Assembly (NCBI RefSeq): GCF_024346995.1
Contig: NZ_AP024887.1
Coordinates: 1,488,001 to 1,552,000, forward strand
DNA: 64,000 bases
Source of the DNA: Vibrio palustris
Lineage (GTDB): Bacteria; Pseudomonadota; Gammaproteobacteria; Enterobacterales; Vibrionaceae
Direction: 5' to 3'
The stretch's first letter is position 1. Each line of letters starts with the position of its first letter. The position numbers and the translations under genes were made by a program. Positions 56,107 through 64,000 of the stretch are shown here, piece after piece. The notes below the pieces were generated by a model. That model made no database searches. It worked only from the letters and a program-made list of their open reading frames with translations, and was not told the DNA's origin.

Positions 56107-57426
56107 ATGAACGCAGAACCGGGAACTACCTCAACACAACACAATAAAAAATTAACCAAAAGCGATGCGAAAACGTTAAGCCTATCGGCACTAGGCGGCG
56201 CATTAGAATTTTATGACTTCGTTATTTTTGTCTATTTTGCCAATGTGGTCGGCAGTCTGTTTTTCCCGAGTGAAATGCCAGAGTGGATGCGCCAAGTGCA
56301 AACTTATGGCATTTTTGCCGCTGGCTATTTAGCACGCCCGTTAGGCGGTATTATTATGGCGCATTTTGGCGATCTATTAGGCCGAAAGCGTATGTTTATG
56401 CTCAGCATATTTTTAATGGCCGTACCAACAATGGCGATTGGTCTTATGCCAACTTATGCCTCCATTGGTTTAGCCGCACCGTTACTTCTTTTGCTATGTC
56501 GCGTTTTACAAGGTGCTGCAATTGGTGGGGAAGCGCCTGGAGCTTGGGTGTTTGTTACTGAGCATGTATCTAAGCATCGTATCGGTGTGGCTTGCGGCAC
56601 GTTATCTGCCGGCCTTGTCGCGGGTATTTTAATTGGCTCATTAGTGGCGACAGGCATCCATGCGACCTTCACCGCGCAGCAAGTGCATGCTTACGGCTGG
56701 CGGATCCCATTTTTATTGGGAGGCGTATTTGGTTTTGTGACCATGTATCTGCGTCGCTGGTTACATGAAACCCCTATCTTTAAAGAGATGCAATCTCATA
56801 AAACCTTAGCAGAAGAAATGCCAATCAAATCTGTGATAAAGAATCACCTACCTTCTGTCTTTGTTTCTATGGCAGTCACTTGGGTGTTAACTGCGGCTAT
56901 TGTCGTCACTATCCTTATGACACCGTCTCTGCTTCAGAACTTGATTGATTTAGATCCGACAACAGCACTAGAAGCAAACAGCCTTGCGATTATCTTTATC
57001 CTAATCGGTTGTATCGTCTCAGGCTCATTGGCTGACCGCTTTGGCAATGGCCCAATTATGGCAATATTTAGCATTGGGTTGGCCGCAAGCTTTTGGGCGT
57101 TTTATAGCACCATGCTGCAAGATACCACCTACTTATTCCCAATGTACGCGGTTGTCGGTTTCTTTGTTGGTATTGTTGGTGTGGTGCCAGCCATTGCAGT
57201 AAAAAGTTTCCCAGCCGCCATTCGTTTCTCGGGGTTGTCTTTTTCATACAATGTCGCTTACGCGATTTTTGGAGGCATGACACCAATGCTGGTGAGTACT
57301 ATGATCGCGAATGATCCTATGTCACCGGTTTATTATGTGGCTGGCGTATCAGCGGTTGGCGTTATCGCAAGCCTAGCCGTCATCTGTTTTAGCCCTAAAT
57401 TGGATCTCACCGCAGGCATTGCCTAA
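56107..57426 (+). CDS. MFS transporter, metabolite:H+ symporter (MHS) family
   Basis: The 439-residue protein has twelve predicted membrane segments. MHS signatures are visible: GGALEFYDFVIFVYFANVVG, YLARPLGGIIMAHFGDLLGRKRM (the loop 2-3 motif), and GAAIGGEAPGAWVFVTEH. ETPIFKEMQ after helix 6 is typical. Family knowledge: relatives carry proline/betaine, alpha-ketoglutarate, citrate or shikimate with protons. The substrate here cannot be told. A hydrophilic N-terminus of about 25 residues precedes the first helix. Confidence 0.88.
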   Translation: MNAEPGTTSTQHNKKLTKSDAKTLSLSALGGALEFYDFVIFVYFANVVGSLFFPSEMPEWMRQVQTYGIFAAGYLARPLGGIIMAHFGDLLGRKRMFMLSIFLMAVPTMAIGLMPTYASIGLAAPLLLLLCRVLQGAAIGGEAPGAWVFVTEHVSKHRIGVACGTLSAGLVAGILIGSLVATGIHATFTAQQVHAYGWRIPFLLGGVFGFVTMYLRRWLHETPIFKEMQSHKTLAEEMPIKSVIKNHLPSVFVSMAVTWVLTAAIVVTILMTPSLLQNLIDLDPTTALEANSLAIIFILIGCIVSGSLADRFGNGPIMAIFSIGLAASFWAFYSTMLQDTTYLFPMYAVVGFFVGIVGVVPAIAVKSFPAAIRFSGLSFSYNVAYAIFGGMTPMLVSTMIANDPMSPVYYVAGVSAVGVIASLAVICFSPKLDLTAGIA

Positions 57427-57458
57427 CACATCCTAGCCAATAAAGTATCACGCTATTA

Positions 57459-57482
57459 ACTCTCCTCTTTGTGGGGAGAGTT
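57459..57482 (+). terminator. Hairpin after the MHS transporter
   Basis: AACTCTCC and GGAGAGTT pair around an 8-nt loop 33 bp past the stop. There is no T-run, so termination may be weak. Confidence 0.45.
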
Positions 57483-58410
57483 GACACACAACACACTATA
57501 ATCCACTACCTGTATCCAATATATAATCGTCATTATCGCTATTAACTAAATAGAGCGCCGATATAACGTATGCCTTCCGTACTGGTATTCGTATCAATGC
57601 TGATAAATGATGTTTACTCCCTCCTTTCCCATCTTAAATTCTTTGATTTTTTATTAGGTAAGCAAGGACATTAAGTGACAGCGTCACAACATCGCACCTA
57701 CTTAACTCTCTTGCGTGGTTACCATCTTGTTTCTTATAACGGCTTTGATTCATGCAACAAGAATCAAAATGTAGAGGCGTCTTACACCGTTACTTTCCGA
57801 TTAATCAAGGGATCATTAAGCTAACTTTTATACTCTTCATTCGACATACACTGTAAAACCTCATAAAAATCATATTAATAACCCTATTTAACCGACAATA
57901 ATAAAAGTTAATTATAAATGCGGCGAAAAAACACACATAAAAAAATGAGCATTGTGGCCCATAATTACTCACTTCAACCAATATGGTGTCGATTAAAACA
58001 AGGACAAAAGTGCAGTTGAATGCATATTTACCACCTTCGAAGTATTTTTGTTTATAAGCACTTAAAAACCGCACTCTAACTTTAGAGAGCAAGTGTCTTT
58101 TAGAGCTATTTTATTGCTTAAAATCAGGCATTAAGAATTTTTTCCTTCCATTGTGAGCGTAATCTCAGCATTGAATTTATTGACACCTCAATGTCGTAAA
58201 TGGATATGAAAAGGACGTAATTGCATAGCTGAGAGGAAGGGTTGAGCGGTATGTTCAAGAAGTGCTTATGATAACAATAACCAAGCAGACAAGTTACAAC
58301 GCGTTAACATCGTTCAATCAACGGTCACTTAGTCAGTAGCGGAGTAAATAAACTGTCACTTGGTACTAGAACCTCTACAACGATAAACAGCCTCAATAAG
58401 GAAATACCCT
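57483..58410 (+). other. Long AT-rich non-coding gap before fdhA
   Basis: About 930 bp, the largest gap in the window. I see no convincing gene. A 95-codon minus-strand frame (57805-58092) lacks an ATG and a ribosome site at its far end. Near fdhA there are two direct repeats, GTCACTTAGT (58324-58333) and GTCACTTGGT (58355-58364), 31 bp apart, which could bind an activator. The ribosome site AAGGAAA before ATG 58411 is good. Confidence 0.45.
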
Positions 58411-59610
58411 ATGTCCAACGAACAATCTAACCGCGGCGTCGTCTATAAAGGCGCAGGAAAAGTGGCAGTTGAGTCCATCGCTTACCCAGAACTTGCTATG
58501 GGTAAGCGCAAATGCGAACACGGCGTTATCTTAAAGGTGTTGACCACCAATATTTGTGGTAGCGATCAGCACATGGTGCGTGGACGAACGACAGCCGAGG
58601 AAGGCTTAGTACTTGGCCATGAAATTACGGGGATCATTCTCGAAAAAGGCCGTGATGTTGAATTTGTGGATGTCGGTGACATTGTTTCTGTTCCATTTAA
58701 TATTGCTTGTGGCCGTTGTCGTAACTGTAAAACAGGCCTTACCGGCATTTGTTTGAACGTTAACCCATCTCGCCCTGGCGCCGCTTATGGCTATGTCGAC
58801 ATGGGTGGCTGGGTTGGCGGCCAATCTGAATATGTAATGGTGCCGTATGCTGACTTTAACCTGCTTAAATTCCCAGATCCGGACCAAGCAAAAGAAAAAA
58901 TCAAAGACCTTACCCTATTATCAGATATTTTCCCAACCGGATTCCATGGTTGTGTTACCGCAGGCGTAGGTCCAGGTTCAACAGTTTACGTTGCAGGCGC
59001 CGGCCCTGTCGGTTTAGCGGCAGCCGTGTCTGCACAGCTTCTGGGCGCCGCGTGTGTGATTGTTGGGGATATGATCCCAGATCGCTTAGAACAAGCACGT
59101 AGCTTTGGCTGTGAAACCATTGATTTACGCGAAGATGGCAGCATGGAAGATAAAATAGAAGCGATCACTAAAGAACGTGAAGTGGATTGTTTTGTTGACT
59201 GTGTGGGCTTTGAAGCACACGGCTGTGGCTGTGGCCAAAGCCACGAAGAAGCACCAGCCGCGGTACTCAACTCAGCAATGCAAGTAACACGTGCTGGTGG
59301 CTCTATCGGTATTCCAGGTCTGTACGTAACAGAAGATCCTGGCGCACAAGATGAAGCCTCAAAACAAGGTGCGCTGAGCATGCGCTTTGGTCTTGGCTGG
59401 GCGAAATCTCATTCGTTCCACACCGGCCAATGCCCAGTGATGAAATATCACCGTGGCCTCATGCAATCGATTTTGTTTGATAAAGTGAAGATTGCCGATG
59501 CGGTTAACGTGCAAATGATTTCGCTTGACCAGGCACCGCAAGGCTACGCTGATTTCGACGGCGGCGCCGCGAAGAAATTTGTTATCGACCCACATGGTGA
59601 GTTTAGCTAA
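58411..59610 (+). CDS. fdhA: Glutathione-independent formaldehyde dehydrogenase
   Basis: The 399-residue zinc alcohol-dehydrogenase-family protein equals the length of Pseudomonas FdhA. Catalytic zinc ligand Cys49 lies in NICGSDQHMV and the following HE in LGHEITG; structural zinc cysteines are in CGRCRNCKTGLTGIC; the NAD-binding GAGPVGLAA is seen. FDHPTGFHGC-like DIFPTGFHGCVTAGVG is typical. Family knowledge: the enzyme oxidises formaldehyde to formate (with NAD, without added glutathione), keeping NAD bound. Regulation is unclear. Related dismutases share the pattern, so the substrate is inferred. Confidence 0.92.
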   Translation: MSNEQSNRGVVYKGAGKVAVESIAYPELAMGKRKCEHGVILKVLTTNICGSDQHMVRGRTTAEEGLVLGHEITGIILEKGRDVEFVDVGDIVSVPFNIACGRCRNCKTGLTGICLNVNPSRPGAAYGYVDMGGWVGGQSEYVMVPYADFNLLKFPDPDQAKEKIKDLTLLSDIFPTGFHGCVTAGVGPGSTVYVAGAGPVGLAAAVSAQLLGAACVIVGDMIPDRLEQARSFGCETIDLREDGSMEDKIEAITKEREVDCFVDCVGFEAHGCGCGQSHEEAPAAVLNSAMQVTRAGGSIGIPGLYVTEDPGAQDEASKQGALSMRFGLGWAKSHSFHTGQCPVMKYHRGLMQSILFDKVKIADAVNVQMISLDQAPQGYADFDGGAAKKFVIDPHGEFS

Positions 59611-59643
59611 ACCGCTCTACTCGTCGTAGCCATTGACATACTC

Positions 59644-59670
59644 AAGCCGCAGACTCTGCGGCTTTTTTCA
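59644..59670 (+). terminator. Terminator of fdhA
   Basis: AAGCCGCAG and CTGCGGCTT form a 9-bp stem with an ACT loop, followed by TTTTT. The rest of the gap to the tRNA holds nothing recognisable except the tRNA terminator. Confidence 0.92.
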
Positions 59671-59922
59671 TTGATAGCATCATAAAAACTAACGATTCAC
59701 TGGGGTGTGGCAAAGGTGACAACTTACTTTAGGAGGTTATCATCACCCAATTATCTCACAGAGGCTTCATTCGTCATCAGAGCGCGATAGAAGCGATTTC
59801 ATCGGCGGATGGATAAGCGATAAGCCACTAACATTTCATCGTACAGACTGGGCTACATTACGACGAGCGATATTTATCAGTAAAGTAACTCCAAAAACTC
59901 ACTTTACATGTCCTAGAAATGC

Positions 59923-59950
59923 AAAAAGACGCCTTAGAGGCGTCTTTTTT
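59923..59950 (-). terminator. Terminator of tRNA-Ser
   Basis: AAAAAGACGCC and GGCGTCTTTTT pair around TTAGA; the minus strand continues TTTTTGC, directly after the tRNA. Confidence 0.88.
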
Positions 59951-59954
59951 AATG

Positions 59955-60044
59955 TGGCGGTGAGTGAGAGATTCGAACTCTCGATACGTTGCCGTATACA
60001 CACTTTCCAGGCGTGCTCCTTCAGCCACTCGGACAACTCACCGT
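59955..60044 (-). tRNA. tRNA-Ser (anticodon GGA)
   Basis: The minus strand from 60044 reads GGTGAGTTGTCCGAGTGGCT and folds as a class II tRNA. The acceptor arms GGTGAGT and ACTCACC pair; the anticodon loop is CTGGAAA with GGA in the middle, reading UCC and UCU; a long variable arm (TATACGGCAACGTA) marks serine; the T arm GAGAGTTCGAATCTCTC is intact. CCA is encoded (TGG on the plus strand at 59955-59957). Confidence 0.97.
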
Positions 60045-60193
60045 ATTGTGGTTAACAACAAAAGCTTGTTTGCGTTAACGAGGCGTAATTTAATGATTAT
60101 CTTCACTTTGGTCAAGCATAAACTGATAAAAAACCATGATTGCAGATGCATTTGCTCACAAAGTGGCTAATCTGCGGTTTTTTACTCCATTTT

Positions 60194-60640
60194 TTACGCT
60201 TGATAGTATCCTGGCACACGAAAACAGCGACGACAAAAGTCCAGAAAATAGCCGTAAAAAACGCCCATAGCACATGAGACTAGCGCGTTACTCGCCACCG
60301 CAGCCATAGTTTGCTCCCAAGACGCCCCCACCACTAACAGAATACCCGCGTACACTGGTGATTGAAATAATACATAGGCGACCAAATCAGCAACGTTGCG
60401 CATCGAGCGAGACGGTGATAATCGCTTACTCATGGCTAACACGCGATCGCGAAACCACCCATAAGGGAATGCTATGGCAATGTTGACGGGGATAGACAGT
60501 GTACGTGAGGCCAAAGACTGCTCAAACGTCATCCCTGAAATAAAGATTTCGATGCACATTCCAGTGATAAAACAAAATACTACCATGGCAAAGGTATCAG
60601 CGGCAGCATTACGCAGTCTGTCGGGGGCGCTTGGTTTCAC
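60194..60640 (-). CDS. alaE: L-alanine exporter AlaE
   Basis: The 148-residue membrane protein follows E. coli Ala[78 protein letters not shown] and [10 protein letters not shown]. Four membrane helices. Family knowledge: AlaE exports L-alanine and prevents its build-up. The start is GTG 60640 with GGAG about eight bases upstream; there is no ATG in the right place. A hairpin lies 37 bp upstream. Confidence 0.93.
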   Translation of the reverse strand: MKPSAPDRLRNAAADTFAMVVFCFITGMCIEIFISGMTFEQSLASRTLSIPVNIAIAFPYGWFRDRVLAMSKRLSPSRSMRNVADLVAYVLFQSPVYAGILLVVGASWEQTMAAVASNALVSCAMGVFYGYFLDFCRRCFRVPGYYQA

Positions 60641-60676
60641 TTACTCGTCTCCACATAAGTACAAAAAACTACAATA

Positions 60677-60709
60677 AAACCCAGTACATAGTGTTATGCA
60701 CTGGGTTTT
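60677..60709 (-). terminator. Hairpin upstream of alaE, likely terminator of the small four-Cys gene
   Basis: On the minus strand AAAACCCAGTGCATA and TATGTACTGGGTTTT pair fully (one G-U) around ACAC, followed by TTTTATTGTAGTTTTTT. Because it stands between the small frame at 60777-60941 and alaE, it probably ends the first; a leader attenuator for alaE is the alternative. Confidence 0.65.
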
Positions 60710-60776
60710 AAGTTATTAGGCAGTTGAAGGCGCTATTAAAACAGATAATTACTGGTTTTTGATTCTGTATTTTAAC

Positions 60777-60941
60777 TCAGTTTATTAATAATTCACCACA
60801 TATTGGACAAAAACTAGCACTACTCACTAAAAGAAAAATCAGACGATCCTGACCTCGGCAAGATAAACTGCAAAAGTTGGCGTATAACTCTCGCACATCG
60901 TCGGGTTTTATAGGTACACTAGGCAGAGAATAATTAACCAT
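60777..60941 (-). CDS. Small four-cysteine protein, possible zinc binder
   Basis: This 54-codon frame (MVNYSLPSVPIKPDDVRELY then FCSLSCRGQDRLIF ... FCPICGELLIN) has a C-x3-C and a C-x2-C pair 16 residues apart, resembling a small zinc ribbon. ATG 60941 is preferred over a TTG at 60989, although neither has a good ribosome site. A terminator follows it. It diverges from the UPF0149 gene with only 21 bp between starts. The composition looks protein-like, but it may be a chance frame. Confidence 0.45.
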   Translation of the reverse strand: MVNYSLPSVPIKPDDVRELYANFCSLSCRGQDRLIFLLVSSASFCPICGELLIN

Positions 60942-60962
60942 GATCAACAACGGGAAAGCATT

Positions 60963-61532
60963 TTGACGCTTCAAGAAATTCTTGCTCAACCAGAGTTAAA
61001 CCAAAAATTACTCAATGAGCCTAAAACGACTGGCTTTGTCACCGCAATGGCCTGTTCACCTAACGTTCTCGCCCCTGAAGCCTGGGTTCCATACCTATGG
61101 GGTGGCGATGAAGTTGCCCCATTTAGTGATGGCGAACAACTAGAAAACTATTTAGAGCAAATCATTGCAATGTGGAATCACTTTCGCCCTGCGCTGCTGA
61201 GCAACACTTGGGTATGGCCTGATGGTTATGCGTTAGACGATCAAGAAATTGTGAATAGCAACGTGCGCGATTTCTGCGAAGGGCTTTTACAAGGTTGGCA
61301 GTTAATTCAAGATGATTGGGAAACCATCATGCCGGAAGAGAGTGAAGATAGCTCATTATTGGGAGGGGTATTACTGTCATTAAGCATGTTGTACGACCCA
61401 GAAACGTCTATCGCCACCTTAAATGACCAAGGCATTGAAGGCTTAGAGCAATTTGAAGAGATTTTTAACGCCATTCCAACCATGCTGTGTGGACTAACGA
61501 TGCGCGGCGTCGCCCTAGCAGAGCAAGCATAA
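60963..61532 (+). CDS. UPF0149 (YecA/YgfB) family protein
   Basis: The 189-residue soluble, acidic protein matches UPF0149: GFVTAMACSPNVLAPEAWVPYLWGG, NYLEQIIAMWNHFRPAL, and DDQEIVNSNVRDFCEGLLQGW. The C-terminal SEC-C motif seen in E. coli YecA is missing. The start is TTG 60963 with GGGAAA about seven bases upstream; no ATG is near. The molecular role is unknown. It is followed by a terminator at 61583. Confidence 0.85.
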   Translation: MTLQEILAQPELNQKLLNEPKTTGFVTAMACSPNVLAPEAWVPYLWGGDEVAPFSDGEQLENYLEQIIAMWNHFRPALLSNTWVWPDGYALDDQEIVNSNVRDFCEGLLQGWQLIQDDWETIMPEESEDSSLLGGVLLSLSMLYDPETSIATLNDQGIEGLEQFEEIFNAIPTMLCGLTMRGVALAEQA

Positions 61533-61582
61533 GATCCGCAAGGCTCATAACTTAGGCTTAGAAACAAACATCTTAATACAAC

Positions 61583-61610
61583 AAAAGCCAGCATAATGCT
61601 GGCTTTTTAA
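61583..61610. terminator. Terminator between the UPF0149 gene and nadA
   Basis: AAAAGCCAGCA and TGCTGGCTTTT pair with TAA as loop, then TTTAA. It can act for both convergent genes. Confidence 0.88.
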
Positions 61611-61662
61611 TGGCTTACTAACCACTAATGATGTTTATTATTAGTGTTTTTCGGCTATATCG

Positions 61663-62706
61663 TTAACCATTCAGTTGCTCGGCAAAATCAAGCATTCGGT
61701 TAAGAGGAATCAGTGATTTTACCCGTACCGATTCATCGACAAAGATTTCATGTTGCTTACCGCCTTCCACTAACGCCTGCTCAATCGCCTGTAGGCCATT
61801 CATCGCCATCCACGGGCAATGCGCACAGCTACGGCACGTTGCCCCCACTCCGGCTGTTGGGGCTTCAATCAAGGTCTTTTCAGGAACAAGCTGCTGCATC
61901 TTATAGAAAATACCTTTATCGGTCGCCACAATCATTTGCTGCTGAGGTAACGATTTCGCAGCTTTGATCAATTGGCTCGTAGAGCCTACCGCATCAGCGA
62001 GCGCTACCACACTCGCCGGAGACTCAGGATGAACAAGAATCGCCGCATCAGGGTAAACTGCTTTCATTTTGCGCAGTGCATCTGCTGAGAATTCATCATG
62101 AACCACACATTCCCCATTCCAAAGCAGCATATCTGCGCCCGTTTGGTTGGCAATGTATGAGCCTAAATGACGATCTGGCCCCCAAATGATTTTGTGATCG
62201 TGACTATCCAAGTGCTCGACAATCTCTAATGCAATACTGGATGTCACTACCCAATCAGCACGTGCTTTCACTGCGGCGGAAGTATTCGCGTACACTACGA
62301 CAGTATGCTCAGGGTGAGCATCGCAAAACTCAGTGAATTTATCCGCAGGGCAACCTAAATCAAGCGAGCATTCGGCTTCCAGAGTTGGCATCAAAATGCG
62401 CTTTTCTGGATTGAGAATTTTGGCTGATTCGCCCATAAAACGGACGCCTGCAATAATTAACGTTGTCGCTTCATGTCGGTTACCAAATTTAGCCATTTCG
62501 AGCGAATCCCCGACAAAGCCGCCGGTTTCTTCCGCTAATGCTTGGATTTCTGGATCGGTATAGTAGTGGGCAATGAGCACCGCTTGTTTTTCTTCAAGTA
62601 GACGTTTAATACGACTCACATAAGCATGCTTATCGTCATCCGTTAACGGAGCTGGTTTAGGTGGGAACGGGTAAATCGTGTCAAGTTTATCCAGTATATG
62701 GCTCAT
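61663..62706 (-). CDS. nadA: Quinolinate synthase
   Basis: NadA makes quinolinate from iminoaspartate and dihydroxyacetone phosphate, a step to NAD. The 347 residues contain three cysteine motifs for the 4Fe-4S cluster: ECSLDLGCP (about 111-118), [10 protein letters not shown] (about 200) and [14 protein letters not shown] (about 290-303). [23 protein letters not shown] is the typical N-terminal substrate site. It lies in the pal-cpoB-nadA order, with a terminator before it, so it may have its own promoter. Confidence 0.95.
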   Translation of the reverse strand: MSHILDKLDTIYPFPPKPAPLTDDDKHAYVSRIKRLLEEKQAVLIAHYYTDPEIQALAEETGGFVGDSLEMAKFGNRHEATTLIIAGVRFMGESAKILNPEKRILMPTLEAECSLDLGCPADKFTEFCDAHPEHTVVVYANTSAAVKARADWVVTSSIALEIVEHLDSHDHKIIWGPDRHLGSYIANQTGADMLLWNGECVVHDEFSADALRKMKAVYPDAAILVHPESPASVVALADAVGSTSQLIKAAKSLPQQQMIVATDKGIFYKMQQLVPEKTLIEAPTAGVGATCRSCAHCPWMAMNGLQAIEQALVEGGKQHEIFVDESVRVKSLIPLNRMLDFAEQLNG

Positions 62707-62808
62707 GGCTCGAATCTAGGCTAGATGATAATCCGAATATTCTACACTGAATGGTTTATAATAATCAAAAGTGACAGTGCCCAACGGTGAATTACGCTTG
62801 ATAAAATC

Positions 62809-62838
62809 ACAAAGAGCCACGATTGACGTGACTCTTTT
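62809..62838 (-). terminator. Terminator of pal-cpoB
   Basis: On the minus strand AAAGAGTCACG and CGTGGCTCTTT pair with one G-U around TCAAT; then TGTGATTTT, a short T-run. Confidence 0.7.
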
Positions 62839-62853
62839 TATTACCTTGGGCGC

Positions 62854-63648
62854 TTACTTCAAGTGGGGTTTCGCCACTTCAGCGGAAGAACTATCAGGAT
62901 AGTCATCAACCACTTGCTGATAATATTTTTTCGCTTGGTCTGCTTGATTATTGCGGCTCGCAATATCCCCTAATTTGACGAGTGCGTCAGCACGTTTATT
63001 CGATTTCTTAAACGTTGCGACTTTAGCGAAGTTTTTCGCCGCTTTAACATCGTCTTTTTTGGCGAAGAACAATTGGCCTAGCCAGTAATGGCTATTGGGA
63101 GTATATACCGAATCTGGGAACTCTTTTTGAAACTTCTCAAAGGCTTGAATCGCCCCATCGTAATCATGTTTTTTCAAAATTAGATCAACGGCGTCTTGAT
63201 ATGCGCTACGTTCATCTTTATTACTTGAAAACGTGCCTTGATCGTCATCGCTACTGGCGTCTTGCTGAGCTGTGCCTGTTGCAGTGTTTTTTTTCAAATG
63301 ACTGCGCAGGTCATCAAGCTCAACAAACAACTCACGCTGGCGTTTTGTCATTTGCTGCATATTGTACGAATTTTTCTCAAGTTTACCGCGTAAACTGCGA
63401 ATTTCTTGAGACATTTCATCCATCTGCTGCTGCATTTTCAATTGCATGCGGCTGCGGCTTTTTACTAGCCTTTCAAGTCGCTGAATCTCGGAATCTTGGC
63501 TACCGTTCGCTTGGGAAGCACTGGCTTGGCCATTATTTTGATTTGATGAATAGTCGATATCTGATACTGGAGCCGGTGCAGCGAGCGTACTGCTCGCTGC
63601 ACTTGCCAGTAACGTAAGCATAACAACTTGCTTTAAGTTACTGAACAT
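62854..63648 (-). CDS. cpoB: Cell division coordinator CpoB (YbgF)
   Basis: The 264-residue periplasmic protein has a signal peptide (about 1-23, ending TLAA), a coiled-coil trimerisation region at about 50-115 (EIQRLERLVKSRSRMQLKMQ, then RSLRGKLEKN), a serine- and aspartate-rich linker, and a C-terminal TPR domain (about 147-264, YQDAVDLILKKHDYDGAIQAFEKF, SHYWLGQLFFAKKDD). Family knowledge: CpoB links Tol-Pal with PBP1B during constriction. It follows pal by 13 bp. Confidence 0.94.
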   Translation of the reverse strand: MFSNLKQVVMLTLLASAASSTLAAPAPVSDIDYSSNQNNGQASASQANGSQDSEIQRLERLVKSRSRMQLKMQQQMDEMSQEIRSLRGKLEKNSYNMQQMTKRQRELFVELDDLRSHLKKNTATGTAQQDASSDDDQGTFSSNKDERSAYQDAVDLILKKHDYDGAIQAFEKFQKEFPDSVYTPNSHYWLGQLFFAKKDDVKAAKNFAKVATFKKSNKRADALVKLGDIASRNNQADQAKKYYQQVVDDYPDSSSAEVAKPHLK

Positions 63649-63661
63649 AAAGTATTCCTAC

Positions 63662-64000
63662 TTAGTATACTAGAACTGCGCGGCGGTTTTTCGCGTATGC
63701 AGCTTGAGATTGACCAAGAACCAATGGTTTCTCTTCACCGTAGCTTACGATAGAGATTTGGCTTGCTTCAACACCCAATGCTTCTAGGTATTTTTCAACT
63801 GCTTTAGCACGACGTTCGCCTAGAGCGATGTTGTACTCTGGTGTACCACGTTCATCTGTGTACCCTTCGATTTTTACGCTCATGTTTGGGTGCTCGCTCA
63901 AGTATGAGGCGTGCGCTTCTAACATGTCTTCGTAATCGCTTGAAATTGTAGAGTTATCAAACGCGAAGTATACGGTTTGCTTTTCACGAAGTGCTTGATT
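63662..64000 (-). CDS. pal: Peptidoglycan-associated lipoprotein Pal (5' part cut by window)
   Basis: The frame runs on to base 64000 without a start, giving 112 residues of the C-terminal OmpA-like domain: [32 protein letters not shown] (with the Asp that binds diaminopimelate), [19 protein letters not shown] and NRRAVLVY at the end. The lipoprotein signal and anchor lie outside the window. Family knowledge: Pal ties the outer membrane to peptidoglycan and works with TolB. First gene of the pal-cpoB pair seen here; tolB would be just beyond the edge. Confidence 0.95.
   Translation of the reverse strand, partial: NQALREKQTVYFAFDNSTISSDYEDMLEAHASYLSEHPNMSVKIEGYTDERGTPEYNIALGERRAKAVEKYLEALGVEASQISIVSYGEEKPLVLGQSQAAYAKNRRAVLVY

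Noticed and set aside
57805..58092. 95-codon minus-strand frame in the gap before fdhA, with two hydrophobic stretches and a KYFEGGKYAFN segment recalling small DUF2628-like membrane proteins
   Set aside because: It starts only at TTG, has no ribosome site, is rich in Cys, Phe and Ile as expected from AT-rich DNA, and lacks the Trp/Pro pattern of DUF2628.

Overview
This window reads as core chromosome of a gamma-proteobacterium of the family Vibrionaceae, most likely a Vibrio or close relative. The evidence is gene content and order: maeA, DUF3392, sanA, DUF2797, trxB, cydDC, then the rluB-yciO-trpH block facing a trp operon with a fused trpCF; serC near a DUF945 gene and tfoX; HDOD, lysO, panP, hexR, grxA, a YbjL-type carrier; fabV with fadE; and pal-cpoB-nadA. 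No rRNA, CRISPR array, insertion sequence, integron or prophage gene was seen. All main genes are intact except the two cut by the window edges.

Layout. 1-10 kb: the end of a DUF3581-like gene, ydiJ, a CheX-like DUF3334 protein, a DUF2786 protein, a membrane Sel1/J-domain protein, an SOS-controlled sulA, PurR-controlled purC, and galR. 10-13.3 kb: an orphan PAAR protein and galTK, with a gal control region that keeps an E. coli-like CRP site plus operator and adds a second upstream operator. 13.3-24 kb: malic enzyme, small envelope genes, thioredoxin reductase, the CydDC exporter, and the minus-strand trpH-yciO-rluB genes. 24.8-32 kb: the complete trp operon (trpL-trpE-trpG-trpD-trpCF-trpB-trpA) with a TrpR operator in the promoter, a leader peptide with three Trp codons and an attenuator. 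32-38.4 kb: yciB, yciA, yciI, a lipoprotein resembling AspS pilotins, metR with MetJ boxes upstream, serC and two unrecognised membrane proteins. 38.4-49 kb: DUF945, an outer-membrane-like protein, tfoX, an HDOD protein, lysO, panP, hexR, grxA and an AAE-family carrier. 49-58 kb: fabV, fadE, a PLP deaminase-family enzyme, a NarX/PilJ-type sensor with a broken GGDEF motif, and an MHS-family transporter. 58-64 kb: a glutathione-independent formaldehyde dehydrogenase, tRNA-Ser(GGA), alaE, a UPF0149 protein, nadA, cpoB and partial pal.

The genes mostly serve central metabolism (tryptophan, purine, serine, NAD, beta-alanine, galactose, fatty acids), redox balance (trxB, grxA, cydDC) and envelope integrity (pal, cpoB, sanA, yciB). 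Many control sites are readable directly: LexA, PurR, GalR, CRP, TrpR, MetJ and FNR boxes, and about twenty intrinsic terminators.

I found no obvious new multi-gene defence or mobile system. The best leads are single proteins of unknown role (the DUF3334 protein with an intact CheC/CheX phosphatase signature, the Sel1-TM-J protein, the degenerate GGDEF sensor, the cysteine-rich DUF2797 protein, a 54-residue four-cysteine mini-protein) and unexplained operators (a perfect 22-bp palindrome upstream of fadE).
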